Source: Methylophaga pinxianii (GTDB lineage Bacteria > Pseudomonadota > Gammaproteobacteria > Nitrosococcales > Methylophagaceae). From it: 44,944 nt of DNA. The stretch spans positions 1-44,944 of the forward strand of contig NZ_JAJAEO010000160.1 of the NCBI RefSeq assembly GCF_020447225.1. Direction: 5' to 3'. A model generated the notes under the pieces. That model worked only from the letters and a program-made list of their open reading frames with translations, was not told where the DNA came from and searched no databases. The stretch's first letter is position 1. Each line of letters opens with the position of its first letter. The position numbers were made by a program, and so were the translations under genes. This document shows, in pieces, positions 44,711 to 44,944 of the stretch.

Positions 44711-44847
44711 GACGCACTCCTGTTAATTTTGTGGTCTGTAAAAGCTTTTTTAATCGGCAAGCTTTAGATCGTTGTACTGAATTGCGGTGCATTTATTAAA
44801 TCATCGGGTATATCGATATCGTAAAAAATAGCGTCGTTGGTAACAGG

Positions 44848-44944
44848 TGTCAACAACGGGTGAAAACTGATCCACTTTTGACCTAAAACAACGGAATAAA
44901 AGTGATCCACCTTCAGCGTGTATTTAATTTAAAACACCGACTTA
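44848..44944. mobile_element. Putative IS21-family end (partial)
   Basis: Starting TGTCAACAACGGGTGAAAAC, the stretch carries two direct copies of TGATCCAC (44868-44875 and 44903-44910) spaced 35 bases apart, as in the multiple terminal repeats of IS21-type elements, where ends begin TG. No transposase (istA/istB) is visible before the window ends; it should lie to the right. Confidence 0.5.

Overview
The window comes from a Gram-negative bacterium, most likely a gammaproteobacterium. Evidence: an outer-membrane porin, a lipoprotein with a lipobox, two Tat signals, and AraC/LysR/NarL-type regulators. Genus is not resolvable by eye. Base composition is patchy: the left 10 kb is AT-rich (35% G+C in a 60-base sample at 8041-8100), most of the rest looks near 45-50%, and 37.1-38.5 kb is very GC-rich (77% in a sample at 37501-37560). 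Several segments therefore look horizontally acquired.

1-10.2 kb, minus strand: five tightly packed genes (SNF2 helicase, RecQ-like helicase, small winged-helix-like protein, large P-loop ATPase, partial coiled-coil protein). Content and order match dpdE-F-G-H-I of the Dpd 7-deazaguanine DNA modification/restriction islands. No DNA-modification gene (dpdA/B/C) is present; those would have to lie left of base 1. The right edge of the island abuts a dead HEPN-family gene.

10.7-20.1 kb: mostly uncharacterised small genes plus a WYL-domain regulator, a lipoprotein, an ADP-ribosylglycohydrolase, and a large RecB-like nuclease / RNase H-like / UPF1-like helicase protein leading an operon with two unknown genes. 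Three intergenic palindromes, CGACA-N5-TGTCG, sit in front of (i) the WYL operon, (ii) a three-gene operon ending in a secreted repeat protein, and (iii) the nuclease-helicase operon and a divergent small-gene/phosphatase pair. I propose a previously undescribed WYL-controlled regulon, possibly for phage or DNA-damage response. This is the most interesting signal in the window.

20.1-20.7 kb: a PPP-type phosphatase gene is cut short by what looks like an insertion-sequence scar.

20.7-44.7 kb: a catabolic/detoxification region. It carries a porin and pirin, a periplasmic catalase-like peroxidase, an MFS exporter, a Tat-exported amidohydrolase, two YcaC-like isochorismatase-fold hydrolases, a Rid protein lacking the canonical arginine, a second pirin, AraC and LysR regulators, a beta-propeller sensor kinase with its response regulator, an alpha/beta hydrolase without its serine, a GC-rich DJ-1/NAD(P)-reductase pair, WrbA, a quinone oxidoreductase, and a Tat-exported molybdenum hydroxylase (two subunits plus an XdhC-like factor). 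Fragments of two other oxidoreductase genes show repeated deletion and insertion. The right edge carries what looks like the end of an IS21-family element.

No rRNA, tRNA or CRISPR array was seen.
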